A DNA stretch of 64,000 nt from Terriglobia bacterium (GTDB lineage Bacteria; Acidobacteriota; Terriglobia; Terriglobales; Acidobacteriaceae), in the NCBI GenBank assembly GCA_032252755.1, contig JAVUPY010000070.1, positions 171,471 through 235,470 of the forward strand, in the 5' to 3' direction. The notes under the pieces were generated by a model. That model was given only the letters and a program-made list of their open reading frames with translations. It did no database searches and had not been told where the DNA came from. Below, one piece after another: positions 46,562-57,566 of this stretch. Both the position numbers and the translations under genes were made by a program. Each line of letters starts with the position of its first letter. The first letter of the stretch is position 1.

Positions 46562-47062
46562 TTACTCAATGATGACAAGCGCATCCCCGGCGTTCACTGT
46601 CGCACCCTCGGCGACCAGCACTTTCGCCACAACACCCTTCTTCGGCGACTTCAGCTCGTTCTGCATCTTCATCGCCTCCACGACGATGACGCCCTGCCCC
46701 GCCTCGACCTCGCTCTTCTCCGGCAGCAGGATACGAACGATTTTTCCGGGCATCGGCGCCGTGACCTTCTGCGGACCTTCGGTGGTTCCGGCCTTCGCGC
46801 GTCGCGTCTTGAGCGAGCGTGGATCCTGCACCTCGGAGGCGTATCGCGCTGAGCCGACTATCATGTGGACCTCGCCATTGAGTGCCCGCTCCCGCTTGAT
46901 CTCATACGCCTTGCCTCCCAGCAGGACCGACATTACATCGCGTGCCGTGAACGCCGCGTCCACTTCCATCATGGCGTCATCGACCTTGCAGAGCCACGTT
47001 TGCTCGCGTTTCGTCAGTTCAACCCGATGGGTAGTCCCGTCAATCACCACGTCGTAGATCAT
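46562..47062 (-). CDS. Biotin carboxyl carrier protein, acyl-CoA carboxylase type
   Basis: 166 residues. A biotinyl domain at residues 95-166 carries the biotin-Lys site in VVVEAMKMQNE, with TAPMPGKI before it. The N-terminal 90 residues (MIYDVVIDGTTHRVELTK) are not the Ala/Pro-rich linker of AccB but look like the linker domain of acyl-CoA or pyruvate-type carboxylases. ATGA overlap with the upstream biotin carboxylase shows they are one operon and complex. Confidence 0.88.
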   Translation of the reverse strand: MIYDVVIDGTTHRVELTKREQTWLCKVDDAMMEVDAAFTARDVMSVLLGGKAYEIKRERALNGEVHMIVGSARYASEVQDPRSLKTRRAKAGTTEGPQKVTAPMPGKIVRILLPEKSEVEAGQGVIVVEAMKMQNELKSPKKGVVAKVLVAEGATVNAGDALVIIE

Positions 47063-48603
47063 CGCAGTGACTCCGCGCGTCCTGTCGCTTTCCAGTTGCT
47101 TTTCTGTGGCCCAGCGCTGTTCCCATTCTTCCCTGGTGCTGCTCCCGGCATCGGTTCGCCCGTGTGCTCGACCGTGCTCTTCTGCTCTCCTTGGGCAAAA
47201 ATCGCTGCCGCAAGCGCGGCAATTCGAATTTCTTCGCTCGTCGACGGTGGAAGCTCCACCTTTTCCTTCAGCAACCGATCGAGGAATCCCGTATGCAGCC
47301 GTCCCGCACGAAAATCCTCGTCGCGCAGTATCCGCCGGAACAGCGGGATGTTGGTCTTGATGCCACCAACGAAGTACTCGTATAGCGCGCGTTGCAGCCG
47401 GCGAATCGCGTCATCGCGAGTCGTGCCGTAGCCGATCAACTTCGCCAGCAGTGGATCGTATTCCAGCGGCACGGTCCAGCCTTCGTACATGCCGCTGTCG
47501 CGCCGGATACCCGGGCCTGACGGCGAAATCAACCGCGTGATTTGCCCCGGCGAAGGGAAGAAGTTGTTATCCGGATCCTCGGCGTACACGCGACACTCGA
47601 TCGCGTGCCCGCGAATTTCTATGTCTTCCTGCCTGAACGGCAGCGGTTCGCCCGACGCGATTCGAAACTGTAATTGCACCAGGTCAAGCCCGGTCACCAA
47701 CTCCGTCACCGGATGCTCAACCTGCAGCCGCGTGTTCATCTCGAGGAAGTAGAAGTTCCTGTTCTCATCGGCGAGGAACTCTACTGTTCCCGCGTTTGTG
47801 TATCCGGCGGCTTTAGCGACGCGCACCGCGACCTCGCCCATCTTGCGCCGCATCTCCGCGTCCACGATCGGCGAAGGCGCTTCTTCCAGCACTTTCTGGT
47901 GTCGCCGCTGCACCGAGCACTCGCGCTCGCCAAGGTAAACACAGTTCCCGTGCTCGTCCGCGAGGATCTGGACTTCAATATGTCGCGGATTGATGATCAG
48001 CTTCTCGATGTAAACTTCGTTGTCGCCAAATGCCCGCTGGGCCTCGCTCTGCGCCGAATCCAGCGCCGAGCGTAGCTCCCTGGAACTGTGGACGGCCCGC
48101 ATGCCCTTGCCGCCACCACCGGCCGCAGCCTTCAGCATCACCGGGTAGCCGATTTGCTCCGCCAGCCTCTCCGCCGCTTCAAACGATTCCAGCCCCTTCT
48201 CCGAGCCGGGCACGAACGGCACACCGGCCTTCTTCATGTTCTGCCGCGCACGCGTCTTGCTGCCCATCATGTCCATGGCTGCAGCAGTCGGGCCCACGAA
48301 CTTCACGCCAGCCTGCTCGCACGCCCGCGCGAAATTCGCGTTTTCCGAGAGGAAGCCGTATCCCGGGTGAATCGCCTGCGCTCCCGACCGCCGTGCTACG
48401 TCGATGAGCTTTTGCGCGTTCAAGTACGACTCGCTCGCCTGTGACGGCCCGATGTGGTACGCGTAGTCGGCCTTCCGAACGTGAAGTGCCCGCCGATCGA
48501 CGTCCGAGTACACTGCCACCGACTCGATGCCCATTTCGCGGCACGCCCGCAGGATCCGAACGGCGATCTCTCCGCGATTGGCGATCAGAATCCGTTGAAA
48601 CAT
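47059..48603 (-). CDS. accC: Biotin carboxylase subunit
   Basis: Carboxylates biotin with bicarbonate and ATP. 514 residues, longer than the usual 450 due to a C-terminal tail of about 60 Ala/Gly/Lys-rich residues. Motifs: AAGGGGKGMR (ATP loop), QRRHQKV, and EMNTRLQVEHPVTE (catalytic Glu/Arg). Gene order (carboxylase then biotin carrier, overlapping by ATGA) fits an acyl-CoA carboxylase rather than the accB-accC order, so acetyl-CoA, propionyl-CoA or other substrates are possible. Confidence 0.93.
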   Translation of the reverse strand: MFQRILIANRGEIAVRILRACREMGIESVAVYSDVDRRALHVRKADYAYHIGPSQASESYLNAQKLIDVARRSGAQAIHPGYGFLSENANFARACEQAGVKFVGPTAAAMDMMGSKTRARQNMKKAGVPFVPGSEKGLESFEAAERLAEQIGYPVMLKAAAGGGGKGMRAVHSSRELRSALDSAQSEAQRAFGDNEVYIEKLIINPRHIEVQILADEHGNCVYLGERECSVQRRHQKVLEEAPSPIVDAEMRRKMGEVAVRVAKAAGYTNAGTVEFLADENRNFYFLEMNTRLQVEHPVTELVTGLDLVQLQFRIASGEPLPFRQEDIEIRGHAIECRVYAEDPDNNFFPSPGQITRLISPSGPGIRRDSGMYEGWTVPLEYDPLLAKLIGYGTTRDDAIRRLQRALYEYFVGGIKTNIPLFRRILRDEDFRAGRLHTGFLDRLLKEKVELPPSTSEEIRIAALAAAIFAQGEQKSTVEHTGEPMPGAAPGKNGNSAGPQKSNWKATGRAESLR

Positions 48604-48752
48604 TCCTGCCCTCTACTGCAAAGGATTGAGAATTGTAGCCCAGCGGTTGCACATCCACGAGTAATTTGGATCACCGGCACTTCTCCCCACGACTTGCGGT
48701 CCACCTGTCCACGCCTCTTCTGCGCAGATGGGTGGGCAGTTCTAGCGAGCAT

Positions 48753-48784
48753 AAAAAAGAGCCTCCCTCGCGGGAGACCCTTTT
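48753..48784. terminator. Bidirectional terminator between TPR gene and accC
   Basis: GAGCCTCCC/GGGAGACCC with loop TCGC (48759-48780) has seven Watson-Crick and two wobble pairs. The minus strand has TTTTTT after the stem, and the plus side has TTTT, so it can work both ways. It follows the TPR lipoprotein gene on the minus strand. Confidence 0.75.
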
Positions 48785-48868
48785 CCTGAGGAGTAAGCTC
48801 GCCCGCAGGTTCGCGGGCAATCTTATGAGGCTGTATGAGTGCCTTCTTGCTCGCTCCAACAGAACCGG

Positions 48869-49696
48869 CTACTGCTTCTGGTTGTCGAGAACGATGCCGC
48901 CGGTGCCCTGCTTCTCAGCGCGGGCTTTCTTCGTCGCCATCGTCTTATCTACCCACTCGTCCGCGGTCTTGAAGTCCGCCTCGCGCGCCTGCGGGTCATC
49001 GCATTCGTAGTTGCCCCGTTCGCGATACAGCAGGTTCATGTAGGCCATTGCATCGTCATAATCCGGACGCAGCTTCAACGCTTTGTCCAGCGCCTGGATG
49101 CCTTCTTCGACCTTGTCCGAGTTATTCGCCTTTAACTGTTCGCAGACCGCCTTCTCATCCTTCTTTTTTCCCGAGAGCTGTTCGGTCGGCTTCAGCCCCA
49201 GCTTCGCAAACTCTTCCATGCGCGGCTGGTAGGCCTGCGTCCAATCGATCACGCCCACCGAGTAGTACGCCTCGGGGTCGTTGGGATCGATTTCCGCTGC
49301 CTTCTTGTACCACGTCTTGGCGTCATCAAACTTCTTCATCTGCAGGTACAGGTAAGCGATCCCTTTCACCGAGTTGATGTTCTTGGGATCGGCCTCCAGC
49401 ACCTTCTTGTACTGTTCGATGGCCGAAGTCGCCATCCGAAGGTTGTCCTCGGTATCCGCGCCGGGGACGTATTGCATCGCGTATGCGGTCGCCAGGTATA
49501 CGCGAGCGTTGATCAGGCCTGGATCCAATTCCACGGCCTGCTTGAAATGGTTGATCGCCTCTTCGTACCTGGCGTTCTTGTAGGACTGGACGCCTTTGTT
49601 CAGCTGATCGCGCGCCTTGAGCTTCGTGCATCCCATTGCCGAGAGCAGCGCCAGCAGCACTGCGAGGCCGATCAGGACTCGTACGCTTCTGTTCAT
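48869..49696 (-). CDS. TPR lipoprotein
   Basis: About 275 residues. Signal and lipobox LLSAMGC lie at residues 16-23. Then several tetratricopeptide repeats follow, for example KNARYEEAINHFKQAVELDPG, with KKVLEADPKNINSVKGIAYL and KAAEIDPNDPEAYYSVGVID. TPRs usually mediate protein contact, so it may scaffold an outer-membrane or cell-envelope complex. AAGGTG lies eight bases before the ATG. It stands alone between exbD and accC. Confidence 0.85.
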   Translation of the reverse strand: MNRSVRVLIGLAVLLALLSAMGCTKLKARDQLNKGVQSYKNARYEEAINHFKQAVELDPGLINARVYLATAYAMQYVPGADTEDNLRMATSAIEQYKKVLEADPKNINSVKGIAYLYLQMKKFDDAKTWYKKAAEIDPNDPEAYYSVGVIDWTQAYQPRMEEFAKLGLKPTEQLSGKKKDEKAVCEQLKANNSDKVEEGIQALDKALKLRPDYDDAMAYMNLLYRERGNYECDDPQAREADFKTADEWVDKTMATKKARAEKQGTGGIVLDNQKQ

Positions 49697-49802
49697 GGAA
49701 ATTTCACCTTCCGTTGCCAATTTCAATCGGCAGTCGTGACCCTTGCGTAGCGCTCCGCGCTCCACGCCTGTCGGGACGACGACCGGTGGGGATCCGCTCC
49801 TT

Positions 49803-49826
49803 GGGCGGGTGATCGCTCACCCGCCC
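49803..49826. terminator. Perfect 10-bp hairpin downstream of exbD
   Basis: GGGCGGGTGA/TCACCCGCCC with loop TCGC. It lies 25 bases beyond the exbD 3' end and may end the exb operon. There is no T-run, so strength is uncertain. Confidence 0.5.
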
Positions 49827-49851
49827 CGGAGAAATCCTGAGGTGGAGCGGA

Positions 49852-50289
49852 CTACTGGCCGGCTTCGATCCGGGCCGTGATCAAACCTACCTTGTCGACT
49901 CCGGCGGCTTTCGTTTTGTCGATTACCGTCGCCACATCGTTAAAGGTCAGGTCCGTGTCGCCCTTCACGAAGGCGACCTTTTCCGCGCGCGTCTTGAAGA
50001 TGTCCGTCAGCCGCTCCTGCAGCGTGTCGAGAGTCACATCGTCCTGGTTGATCTTGTAGGCGATGCCATTCCCGGCTTTCAGCACCTGAACCACGATCGT
50101 ACGATCGTTGCTCTGGGGCTGCTGCTTCTGGTCTTTCGGCGGCTGTGGTACGAGCGCGTTCAGGCCTTTCGGCGTCAGTGGCGTGATGACCATGAAGATG
50201 ATCAGCAGCACCAGCAGCACGTCGATCAGCGGCGTTACATTTATATCCGCGGAGGGACCGCCCTTTCCTCCGCCAACATTCATACTCAT
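49852..50289 (-). CDS. exbD: ExbD/TolR family proton-channel protein, copy 2
   Basis: 145 residues: a short cytoplasmic N-terminus (GPSADINVTPLIDVLLVLLI), one membrane helix with the conserved Asp of the proton path, then a periplasmic domain. Part of the energy-transducing complex with ExbB that drives TonB. It is 11 bases from the upstream exbD. Two exbD genes are seen in many acidobacterial Ton systems. Confidence 0.92.
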   Translation of the reverse strand: MSMNVGGGKGGPSADINVTPLIDVLLVLLIIFMVITPLTPKGLNALVPQPPKDQKQQPQSNDRTIVVQVLKAGNGIAYKINQDDVTLDTLQERLTDIFKTRAEKVAFVKGDTDLTFNDVATVIDKTKAAGVDKVGLITARIEAGQ

Positions 50290-50299
50290 AGAAGCCTCT

Positions 50300-50764
50300 C
50301 TACTTCCCTCCGCCCGGAGGGTTCTCGAACGATCCCTGCTTGCGCTGTTCAGTCAACAGACCCAACTGGTCGACGCCAGCCGAACGGACGTTGTCGACGA
50401 CTTCCACCACGGCACCGTACTTGGCGCGGGCGTCAGCCTTCACGAACACTTCCTTGTCGGCCTTGTTCTCCAGCTTGTCCTTAACCTTCTCAGCGAGTTG
50501 GTCAGCCGAGACCTTGTCTTGACCCAGGTAAATGGAGCCGTCGCGCATTACCGCTACCAGCACCGCATCTTCCTTATCCGCATCCGGCATCTGCACCGGA
50601 TTATCGGTCTTGACCAGATCGACGCTCTGACCTTTCTGCAGCATGGGCGTGATCACCATGAAGATGATCAGCAACACGAGCATCACGTCCACCATCGGTG
50701 TCACGTTGATGTCCGAGTTGACATCGCCGGCGTGCCGCTTACGATTTTCGCCTGCCATTGACAT
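50300..50764 (-). CDS. exbD: ExbD/TolR family proton-channel protein, copy 1
   Basis: 154 residues with DVNSDINVTPMVDVMLVLLI, the same conserved helix with Asp, and a periplasmic domain. It shares plan but only moderate identity with the second copy. Starts 22 bases after exbB stops, clearly one operon. Confidence 0.92.
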   Translation of the reverse strand: MSMAGENRKRHAGDVNSDINVTPMVDVMLVLLIIFMVITPMLQKGQSVDLVKTDNPVQMPDADKEDAVLVAVMRDGSIYLGQDKVSADQLAEKVKDKLENKADKEVFVKADARAKYGAVVEVVDNVRSAGVDQLGLLTEQRKQGSFENPPGGGK

Positions 50765-50785
50765 ACTGATCTCTCCAGGGACCGC

Positions 50786-51541
50786 TTACTTCCGCAGCAT
50801 GTTGCGACGCTTCAGGAAGTAGTCGATCAATTCGCTTGAGCTGTTGTCCATCTCCACGTCAAACGCTTCCACGCGGTTCGTGAAGTAGTTGAACATCCAC
50901 ACCGCCGGAATCGCCACGAACAGACCCACAGCCGTGGTTACCAGGGCTTCCGAAATACCGCCGGCGACCGCGCCCAGACCGGTTGCTTTCTGGTTCTGGA
51001 TTTCGCGGAACGCATTCAAAATGCCGACCACCGTGCCGAACAGGCCCACGAAGGGAGCCGTCGATCCGATCGTCGCAAGTCCGCCGAGGCCGCGCTTCAA
51101 TTCCGCGTGCACGATAGCTTCCGCGCGCTCCAGGGCGCGACGCGACGCTTCAATCTGCTCGCCAGGAATTTCGCTCGACTCGCCATGCGCCTTGAACTCC
51201 TGCAGGCCCGCCGTTACGACCTTCGCCAGGTGGCTCTTCTTGTTGCGCTCGGCAATCTTGATCGCTTCTTCAATCTTGCCTTCACGCAACGCGCCGGCAA
51301 CCGCCGGAGCAAATGCACGCGACTGCTTGCGAGCCGCACTGTATGCCATCGCACGATCAATCATGACGCCAATCGACCAACCGGACATAATGAAGAGAAC
51401 GATGACAACGATACGGGCCAGCCAGCCCATCTGCTTCCACAGCGAAATCGGGTCCCAACCTACTCCACCTTCCTGGAACATCCAGACTGCAGCAAGATGG
51501 GTCTGGCACAATGCTAACGTTGCTAGGTTTGCGAGAAACAT
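50786..51541 (-). CDS. exbB: ExbB/TolQ/MotA family proton-channel protein
   Basis: 251 residues, three membrane helices. Inner-membrane proton channel subunit. Family block GLGGLATIGSTAPFVGLFGT followed by GIAEALVTTA-type helix (SEALVTTAVGLFVAIPAVW). Strong GAGGAGG ribosome site. First gene of exbB-exbD-exbD; tonB lies 255 bases upstream on the same strand. Confidence 0.94.
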   Translation of the reverse strand: MFLANLATLALCQTHLAAVWMFQEGGVGWDPISLWKQMGWLARIVVIVLFIMSGWSIGVMIDRAMAYSAARKQSRAFAPAVAGALREGKIEEAIKIAERNKKSHLAKVVTAGLQEFKAHGESSEIPGEQIEASRRALERAEAIVHAELKRGLGGLATIGSTAPFVGLFGTVVGILNAFREIQNQKATGLGAVAGGISEALVTTAVGLFVAIPAVWMFNYFTNRVEAFDVEMDNSSSELIDYFLKRRNMLRK

Positions 51542-51796
51542 AAGTTGATTTCCTCCTCAGGACTTTCAGAACTCTTCAGAACTTGGGCTTGCTGAACTTG
51601 CTCCCGCTGTGCTCCTTTCGCACACTGGTCTCCTTCGGGGAGAATCGCGGAACAAGTCCGGCGCGTGACTGCTCAGGATAGGATGCATTCGGAGTGATCA
51701 ATGGCGGGCTCGTCCTTTCGAGCCCGTCCACCGAAGCTTTCCCGAGCCGGGATACGGCCTGAGCCGCAGCGCATTCCGCCCCGCGGCCGCCGAGGT

Positions 51797-52528
51797 TTAA
51801 CCGCCGGCTAGCGTGAAGTTGACCGTGATCTGCGTATCAACTTCTACCGGCTCGCCATTCAAGAAATATGGCTTGTAACGCCACTGCCGCACCGCGTCGA
51901 TCGCAGCCGGCGTCAGCATCGGGTGCCCGCTCACCGCTCGCAGGTTCTGGATCGTACCGTCCTTCCCGATCACAGCCTGCAACACAACCGTGCCCTGAAT
52001 ACGGGCCGACCGGGCCAGCGGCGGATACGTCGGCTGAACCTTGTGGATCAGCAGACCTTCCGTCACACCCGCGGAAACTCTTATGCGTTGCGGAGTCGCT
52101 ACCTTGGGAACCGCTACCGGCGTCGACGAAATAATGCCGCCGATTACGCCACCCATCTGCCCACCCGGTACGCCACCCGGCACGCCACCAACAACGCCTG
52201 CCGAGGCAGCCACTGGCTGCTCATCGTCCTTCGTAATCAGAATCTTTTTAGGAATCTTGGTCGGAGTGCGGAGTTCGCCATTATCCAGTTCGCTGACTAC
52301 CCTCTCCACATGAACTACAGGCTGAGCCGCTGGCGGAGGTGGAGGCGGTGGGGGTGGAGGCGGAGCTACTAGGAACGTCATTAATTGCTGTTTGGGAAGA
52401 GCTTCGGTGTAAATCAGAGGAACCAGAATCATCACAAAGACGAGACCGACCTGGAACACAAACGAAAACAAGGTCGCCCACGGACTGCGCTTCTTCGTCC
52501 TCAATTCAAGTAGGCTGTCTTCAAACAT
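51797..52528 (-). CDS. tonB: TonB family energy transducer
   Basis: 243 residues: N-terminal cytoplasmic tail and one helix at about 22-42, a poly-proline stretch at 54-66 that spans the periplasm, a glycine-rich spacer, then the C-terminal TonB domain (GTVVLQAVIGKDGTIQNLRA, then AIDAVRQWRYKPYFLNGEPV). Couples the exbB/exbD proton motor to outer-membrane receptors. It lies upstream of exbB with a 255-base gap containing an 8-bp hairpin at 51705-51726 but no gene. Confidence 0.93.
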   Translation of the reverse strand: MFEDSLLELRTKKRSPWATLFSFVFQVGLVFVMILVPLIYTEALPKQQLMTFLVAPPPPPPPPPPPAAQPVVHVERVVSELDNGELRTPTKIPKKILITKDDEQPVAASAGVVGGVPGGVPGGQMGGVIGGIISSTPVAVPKVATPQRIRVSAGVTEGLLIHKVQPTYPPLARSARIQGTVVLQAVIGKDGTIQNLRAVSGHPMLTPAAIDAVRQWRYKPYFLNGEPVEVDTQITVNFTLAGG

Positions 52529-52756
52529 ACGCCTGATCTCCGTCGTACTACTCTCTTAGACACCGGGGATACCACTTTTGCTCCCAAAATCGAACCACTT
52601 ACAGTCACGATCTTTCAACCGCGTTCCGCAAGCCGGAGCATTCTAAACCCCGCAATGGGCTACGGGCGCCCTTTTTTCCGGACGCCCGCTAACCCTACTG
52701 CCTTCGGGACGCTCGCTGCGCCCCGCTAACCCTCTAAACCCTTGCAAATCCATTAC

Positions 52757-53956
52757 TTATACCTTTACCTTTAACTTGCTCTTGCCGCGTTGCGCCGGCA
52801 GCGTTGCAACCACCGCCTTCTTCGCAGCGCGCGATTCCTGGTACGCCACCAGCATCGGTGCCGCAATAAAGATCGAGGAATACGTCCCAATTAAGATGCC
52901 AATCACAAGGGCCAAAGAGAACCCATGCAGAACCTCTCCTCCAAAAATAAACAGGGAGAGAACCGTCAGGAACGTCAGTCCGGATGTCAGGACCGTTCTG
53001 CTCAGTGTCTGGTTGATCGAGCGATTCACGATATCCGTCAGACTCTCACGCCGGAGCAGTTTCACGTTTTCTCGGATTCGATCGAACACCACGATAGTGT
53101 CATTCATCGAGTAACCGATCAACGTAAGGATCGCCGCAATCACCGTCAGCGACATCTCGACATTCAGAATGGAAAACAGGCCCACCGTGATCAGCGTGTC
53201 GTGGAAGCAGGCCACCACGGCTGCCACACCATAGATCAGTTCGAACCGGAACCACAGGTAAATCAGCATCCCAGCCAGTGAGTACAGCGTCGCCAGAATT
53301 GCTTGCTTCTGCAGCTGCTTTCCAACCGTCGGACCGATCACATCCACGTTGCGGACGCCAAAATCCGAAGTGTAGAAGTCGGCCTGGATCGCTTGCTGTA
53401 CCGCCGGTGGCGCAACCGTCGAAATCTCCGAGACGTTGTTCAGCACACCGCCGCTGGTTTTGTCCCGATAATCCACAATCGCCCGCGCAATTTGCGAGTA
53501 GCGCTGCTCCGCATCCGTTCCCGCGTGTAGCGGGTCCTTGGTCATCAGGTACTGCTGCAAACTCGCATAACCAATGTTATTGAGGTCCAGTTTGCCCGCC
53601 TGCTCATGGCCGGACGAGAGCGCCTTGACAATCGTCTCGCGACCCTTGTCCAGCGACATCTCGCTCAGCGTTTTCTCAGGCAGCGAAATTAGTTCTTCGT
53701 TGTTGGCCTGGTTGATCGGCTGGATGCGCACATCCTTCAGGCCGGCCTTATCCATATCTGCACGAATCTTGTCGGCGTTCGGAGCGTGTGTGAACCTGAC
53801 AAGAACCTGGGTGCCGCCGCGGAAATCAATGCCCAGCGGAATGTGGTGCCAGAACAGCATCGACAGCAAGCCACCAACGCTGAGGACCAGGGACAGGCCC
53901 AGGAAGAACCACTTCTTGCCAAGAAAATCGATGTTGGGATTGCGGAAAAACTCCAC
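52757..53956 (-). CDS. secF: Protein-export membrane protein SecF
   Basis: Part of SecDF, which pulls exported proteins across the inner membrane using the proton gradient. About 399 residues, six helices. It starts VEFFRNPNIDFLGKKWFFLG; GTG 53956 has GAGG eight bases upstream. It has GIDFRGGTQVLVRF near residue 45 and SMNDTIVVFDRIREN in the fourth-fifth helix region. TTG 54028 or ATG 53998 are longer alternatives. The 228 bases upstream of the following gene hold only a GGGCG hairpin near 52667-52690. Confidence 0.92.
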   Translation of the reverse strand: MEFFRNPNIDFLGKKWFFLGLSLVLSVGGLLSMLFWHHIPLGIDFRGGTQVLVRFTHAPNADKIRADMDKAGLKDVRIQPINQANNEELISLPEKTLSEMSLDKGRETIVKALSSGHEQAGKLDLNNIGYASLQQYLMTKDPLHAGTDAEQRYSQIARAIVDYRDKTSGGVLNNVSEISTVAPPAVQQAIQADFYTSDFGVRNVDVIGPTVGKQLQKQAILATLYSLAGMLIYLWFRFELIYGVAAVVACFHDTLITVGLFSILNVEMSLTVIAAILTLIGYSMNDTIVVFDRIRENVKLLRRESLTDIVNRSINQTLSRTVLTSGLTFLTVLSLFIFGGEVLHGFSLALVIGILIGTYSSIFIAAPMLVAYQESRAAKKAVVATLPAQRGKSKLKVKV

Positions 53957-54034
53957 TTTGTAACCCTCAAACTCTTTGTCTGTGTTGGCGCCCCACATCT
54001 GCCTTCGTTCGGCAAATGCGGGTGACAACCTTGT

Positions 54035-55672
54035 CTAGATACTCAATGCCTCGCCATGCTGGTGCCGGTTCAGGATGCTGTCGAAGATCACGCGCGAAAC
54101 GTACACCGCCGTGAATAGGTTGGCCAGCAAACCGAAGGTCAGCGTGACCGCGAAACCCTTCACCGGACCGGTTCCGAACAGGAACAGAATCGCCGCCGAT
54201 ACGATCGTCGTCACGTGAGTGTCAACAATTGTCAGCCACGCATGTCCGAAGCCCTGGTCCACCGCCGACGATGCCGTCTTTCCATTTCGCAATTCTTCTC
54301 GAATACGCTCGAATATGAGCACGTTCGAGTCGACGCCCATACCGACCGTCAGGATCAGTCCCGCGATACCCGGCAGCGTCAATGTCGCTCCGGTAAACCC
54401 GAGGAACCCCAAAAGGATCAGCAGGTTCAGCGTCAGGCCCACGTTCGCGTTGACGCCGGCAAACCTGTAGTACACGAACATGAAGATCATGACCGCGGCC
54501 ATGCCATAGACCGCCGCGCGCACGCCTTCACGAATCGAGTCCGCGCCCAGCGATGGACCCACCGTGCTCTCCTGCAAGTAGCTAATGCTCGCCGGCAACG
54601 CGCCCGACCGCAGAATCATTGCCAGGTCCTTCGACTGCTGGTCGGTCATACTGCCGGAAATCTCGCCACGATCACGGATCGGCTCTTTGATGCTGGCGAC
54701 CTCGCGTACCTTCCCGTCCAGAACCACGGCCAGGTAGTCGCCGACGTGCGCGCTCGTGAACGCCCAGAAACGGTTGCCGCCTTCACGCGTCAGCGTGAAG
54801 TTCACCGAGGGCTGGCCCTGCTGGTTTTGTCCGGGCTGCGCGTCGCGCAATTCGCGACCGCTCACCGCCGGCACACGCGAAACTACGAAGAACGCTTCCT
54901 CCGGCCCCTCGCCCGTACGTTCCGTCCGGCCCTTCAGTATCTCCGCATCTGGCGGCAGCACTCCGTTGTGCTTTTGCAGAGCGGCTTGCTCCGTCGGATA
55001 TGCCGTGCCGTTATCCATCGCCTGCCTGATCTCCAGCATGGCGGTCGATTGCATGATGTTTTTCACGCGCGCCGGATCGTCCACGCTGGGCAACTCGACT
55101 AGGATCTGGTACTGGCCCAGGCCGTACTCCTGGATCGTCGGTTCCGTCACGCCCAACTGGTCGATACGGTTGCGGATCGTCTCGATCGCCTGCGTCACCG
55201 TATTCTGCTTCATCTGCGAGAGCTGGGCCGGCTTCATCTGCACAGTCCAGTCACCGTTCGGCAATGACGTCCCGTTGTACTCCGGGAGCCTGTCGCTCAG
55301 TATGGTCCGCAGGTCTCCAGCCGAATTCGGCGAAACACCCTTAATGTCGATCAGCTCAGGATGGCCCTTCGGGTCCGGCATCGAGATATCGGCGTATGCA
55401 ATGTTCGCTTTTTGCAGTGCGTCTTTCAGACGCTCGATGACCTGTTGCGAATCCGCCCGAACCGCATCATCTACCTGGACCTGCAGGATGAGGTGAGTTC
55501 CGCCTTTGAGATCGAGACCAAGATGGATGTTCTGCTGAATACCTGCCAGCAAGCCACCCTGCTTGATCGCCTGGATGCTGGCCTCGGGATTGGTACCAAG
55601 AAAAATCCCCCACACAAAAACCAGGAGGATCCCGACGATCAGCAATACTTTTGCCTTCAAATTCTTCTTCAT
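54035..55672 (-). CDS. secD: Protein-export membrane protein SecD
   Basis: 545 residues with six helices and a large periplasmic domain. Family blocks: GLDLKGGTHLILQV near residue 52, TIETIRNRIDQLGVTEP-like (TQAIETIRNRIDQLGVTEPT), and GMGVDSNVLIFERIREELR near 445. Works with SecF and YajC. It follows yajC by 14 bases and precedes secF. Confidence 0.95.
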   Translation of the reverse strand: MKKNLKAKVLLIVGILLVFVWGIFLGTNPEASIQAIKQGGLLAGIQQNIHLGLDLKGGTHLILQVQVDDAVRADSQQVIERLKDALQKANIAYADISMPDPKGHPELIDIKGVSPNSAGDLRTILSDRLPEYNGTSLPNGDWTVQMKPAQLSQMKQNTVTQAIETIRNRIDQLGVTEPTIQEYGLGQYQILVELPSVDDPARVKNIMQSTAMLEIRQAMDNGTAYPTEQAALQKHNGVLPPDAEILKGRTERTGEGPEEAFFVVSRVPAVSGRELRDAQPGQNQQGQPSVNFTLTREGGNRFWAFTSAHVGDYLAVVLDGKVREVASIKEPIRDRGEISGSMTDQQSKDLAMILRSGALPASISYLQESTVGPSLGADSIREGVRAAVYGMAAVMIFMFVYYRFAGVNANVGLTLNLLILLGFLGFTGATLTLPGIAGLILTVGMGVDSNVLIFERIREELRNGKTASSAVDQGFGHAWLTIVDTHVTTIVSAAILFLFGTGPVKGFAVTLTFGLLANLFTAVYVSRVIFDSILNRHQHGEALSI

Positions 55673-55686
55673 GGAGCCAAAACCAC

Positions 55687-56010
55687 CTAAGACTTTTTCT
55701 CTTCTTCGTCGTCCGTAATCACCGTAACAATCGAATTCCGCGTTACTTCCAGCTTCAGGTTATCCGGCGGAATCCGCAAAATCAGTGCATCATCTTTTAT
55801 GGAAATGATCGCGCCCCGCAAGCCGCCGCTGGTCACCACCTTATTACCTGGCTTCAACTGCTCCAGCATCGCCTGCCACTTCTTCTGCCTGCTCTGCTGC
55901 GGACGAATCATCAGCAGGTACATGATCCCGATCATCAGGATGATGGGCAGAAACAATCCCCAACTCGAGGGCCCCGCCTGCTGCAAAATGAATCCGAATG
56001 TTAAGTTCAT
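55687..56010 (-). CDS. yajC: Sec translocon accessory subunit YajC
   Basis: 107 residues: one helix (about 15-35, IILMIGIMYLLMIRPQQSRQKK), then a soluble part starting WQAMLEQLKPGNKVVTSGGLRG, the YajC signature. Binds SecDF. Gene order tgt-yajC-secD-secF is conserved in many bacteria. Confidence 0.95.
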   Translation of the reverse strand: MNLTFGFILQQAGPSSWGLFLPIILMIGIMYLLMIRPQQSRQKKWQAMLEQLKPGNKVVTSGGLRGAIISIKDDALILRIPPDNLKLEVTRNSIVTVITDDEEEKKS

Positions 56011-56163
56011 GCTCTTGCCAGCTCTCCTGACAGCAACCGCCTTTGATCCCTCACCGCTGATCCACTCACACTTCTGACACTTGCCTGCTGGACTGCGATG
56101 CGCACTGACCCGTGTGTCTTCGGAAATCTCCCATCACCTGGGTCGCTAAGCAGAGTTGCCTGA

Positions 56164-56222
56164 GGCCGTGTCATGCTGAGCGGAGCGCGCGGCAGCTTCG
56201 CGCGCAGTCAAAGCACCTTCTC
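56164..56222 (+). repeat. Dispersed repeat (GTGTCATGCTGAGCG type) in a 317-base gap
   Basis: The unit GCCGTGTCATGCTGAGCGGA leads into a GCGCGCG/CGCGCGC hairpin (56185-56205) and ends AAAGCACCTTC. A second copy, on the other strand, lies at 63128-63197. It sits between yajC and tgt (56011-56327), a stretch that holds no gene I can support. Confidence 0.65.
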
Positions 56223-56327
56223 TTTCGGGCGCTGACCTAGGGAGGTCGAACCTTCTTCCTTCACTCGTAATTCGGTGAGCTCGTTCTGGACCAGCTAATT
56301 GCAGCCGCTCGACAGTGAACTGCGGAA

Positions 56328-57509
<1,182 letters not shown>

Positions 57510-57566
57510 TCATTCTGGCCAATTGCCTACCTGGCTTCTGCTTTTCCCTTTTGCCGTTTTACCGTT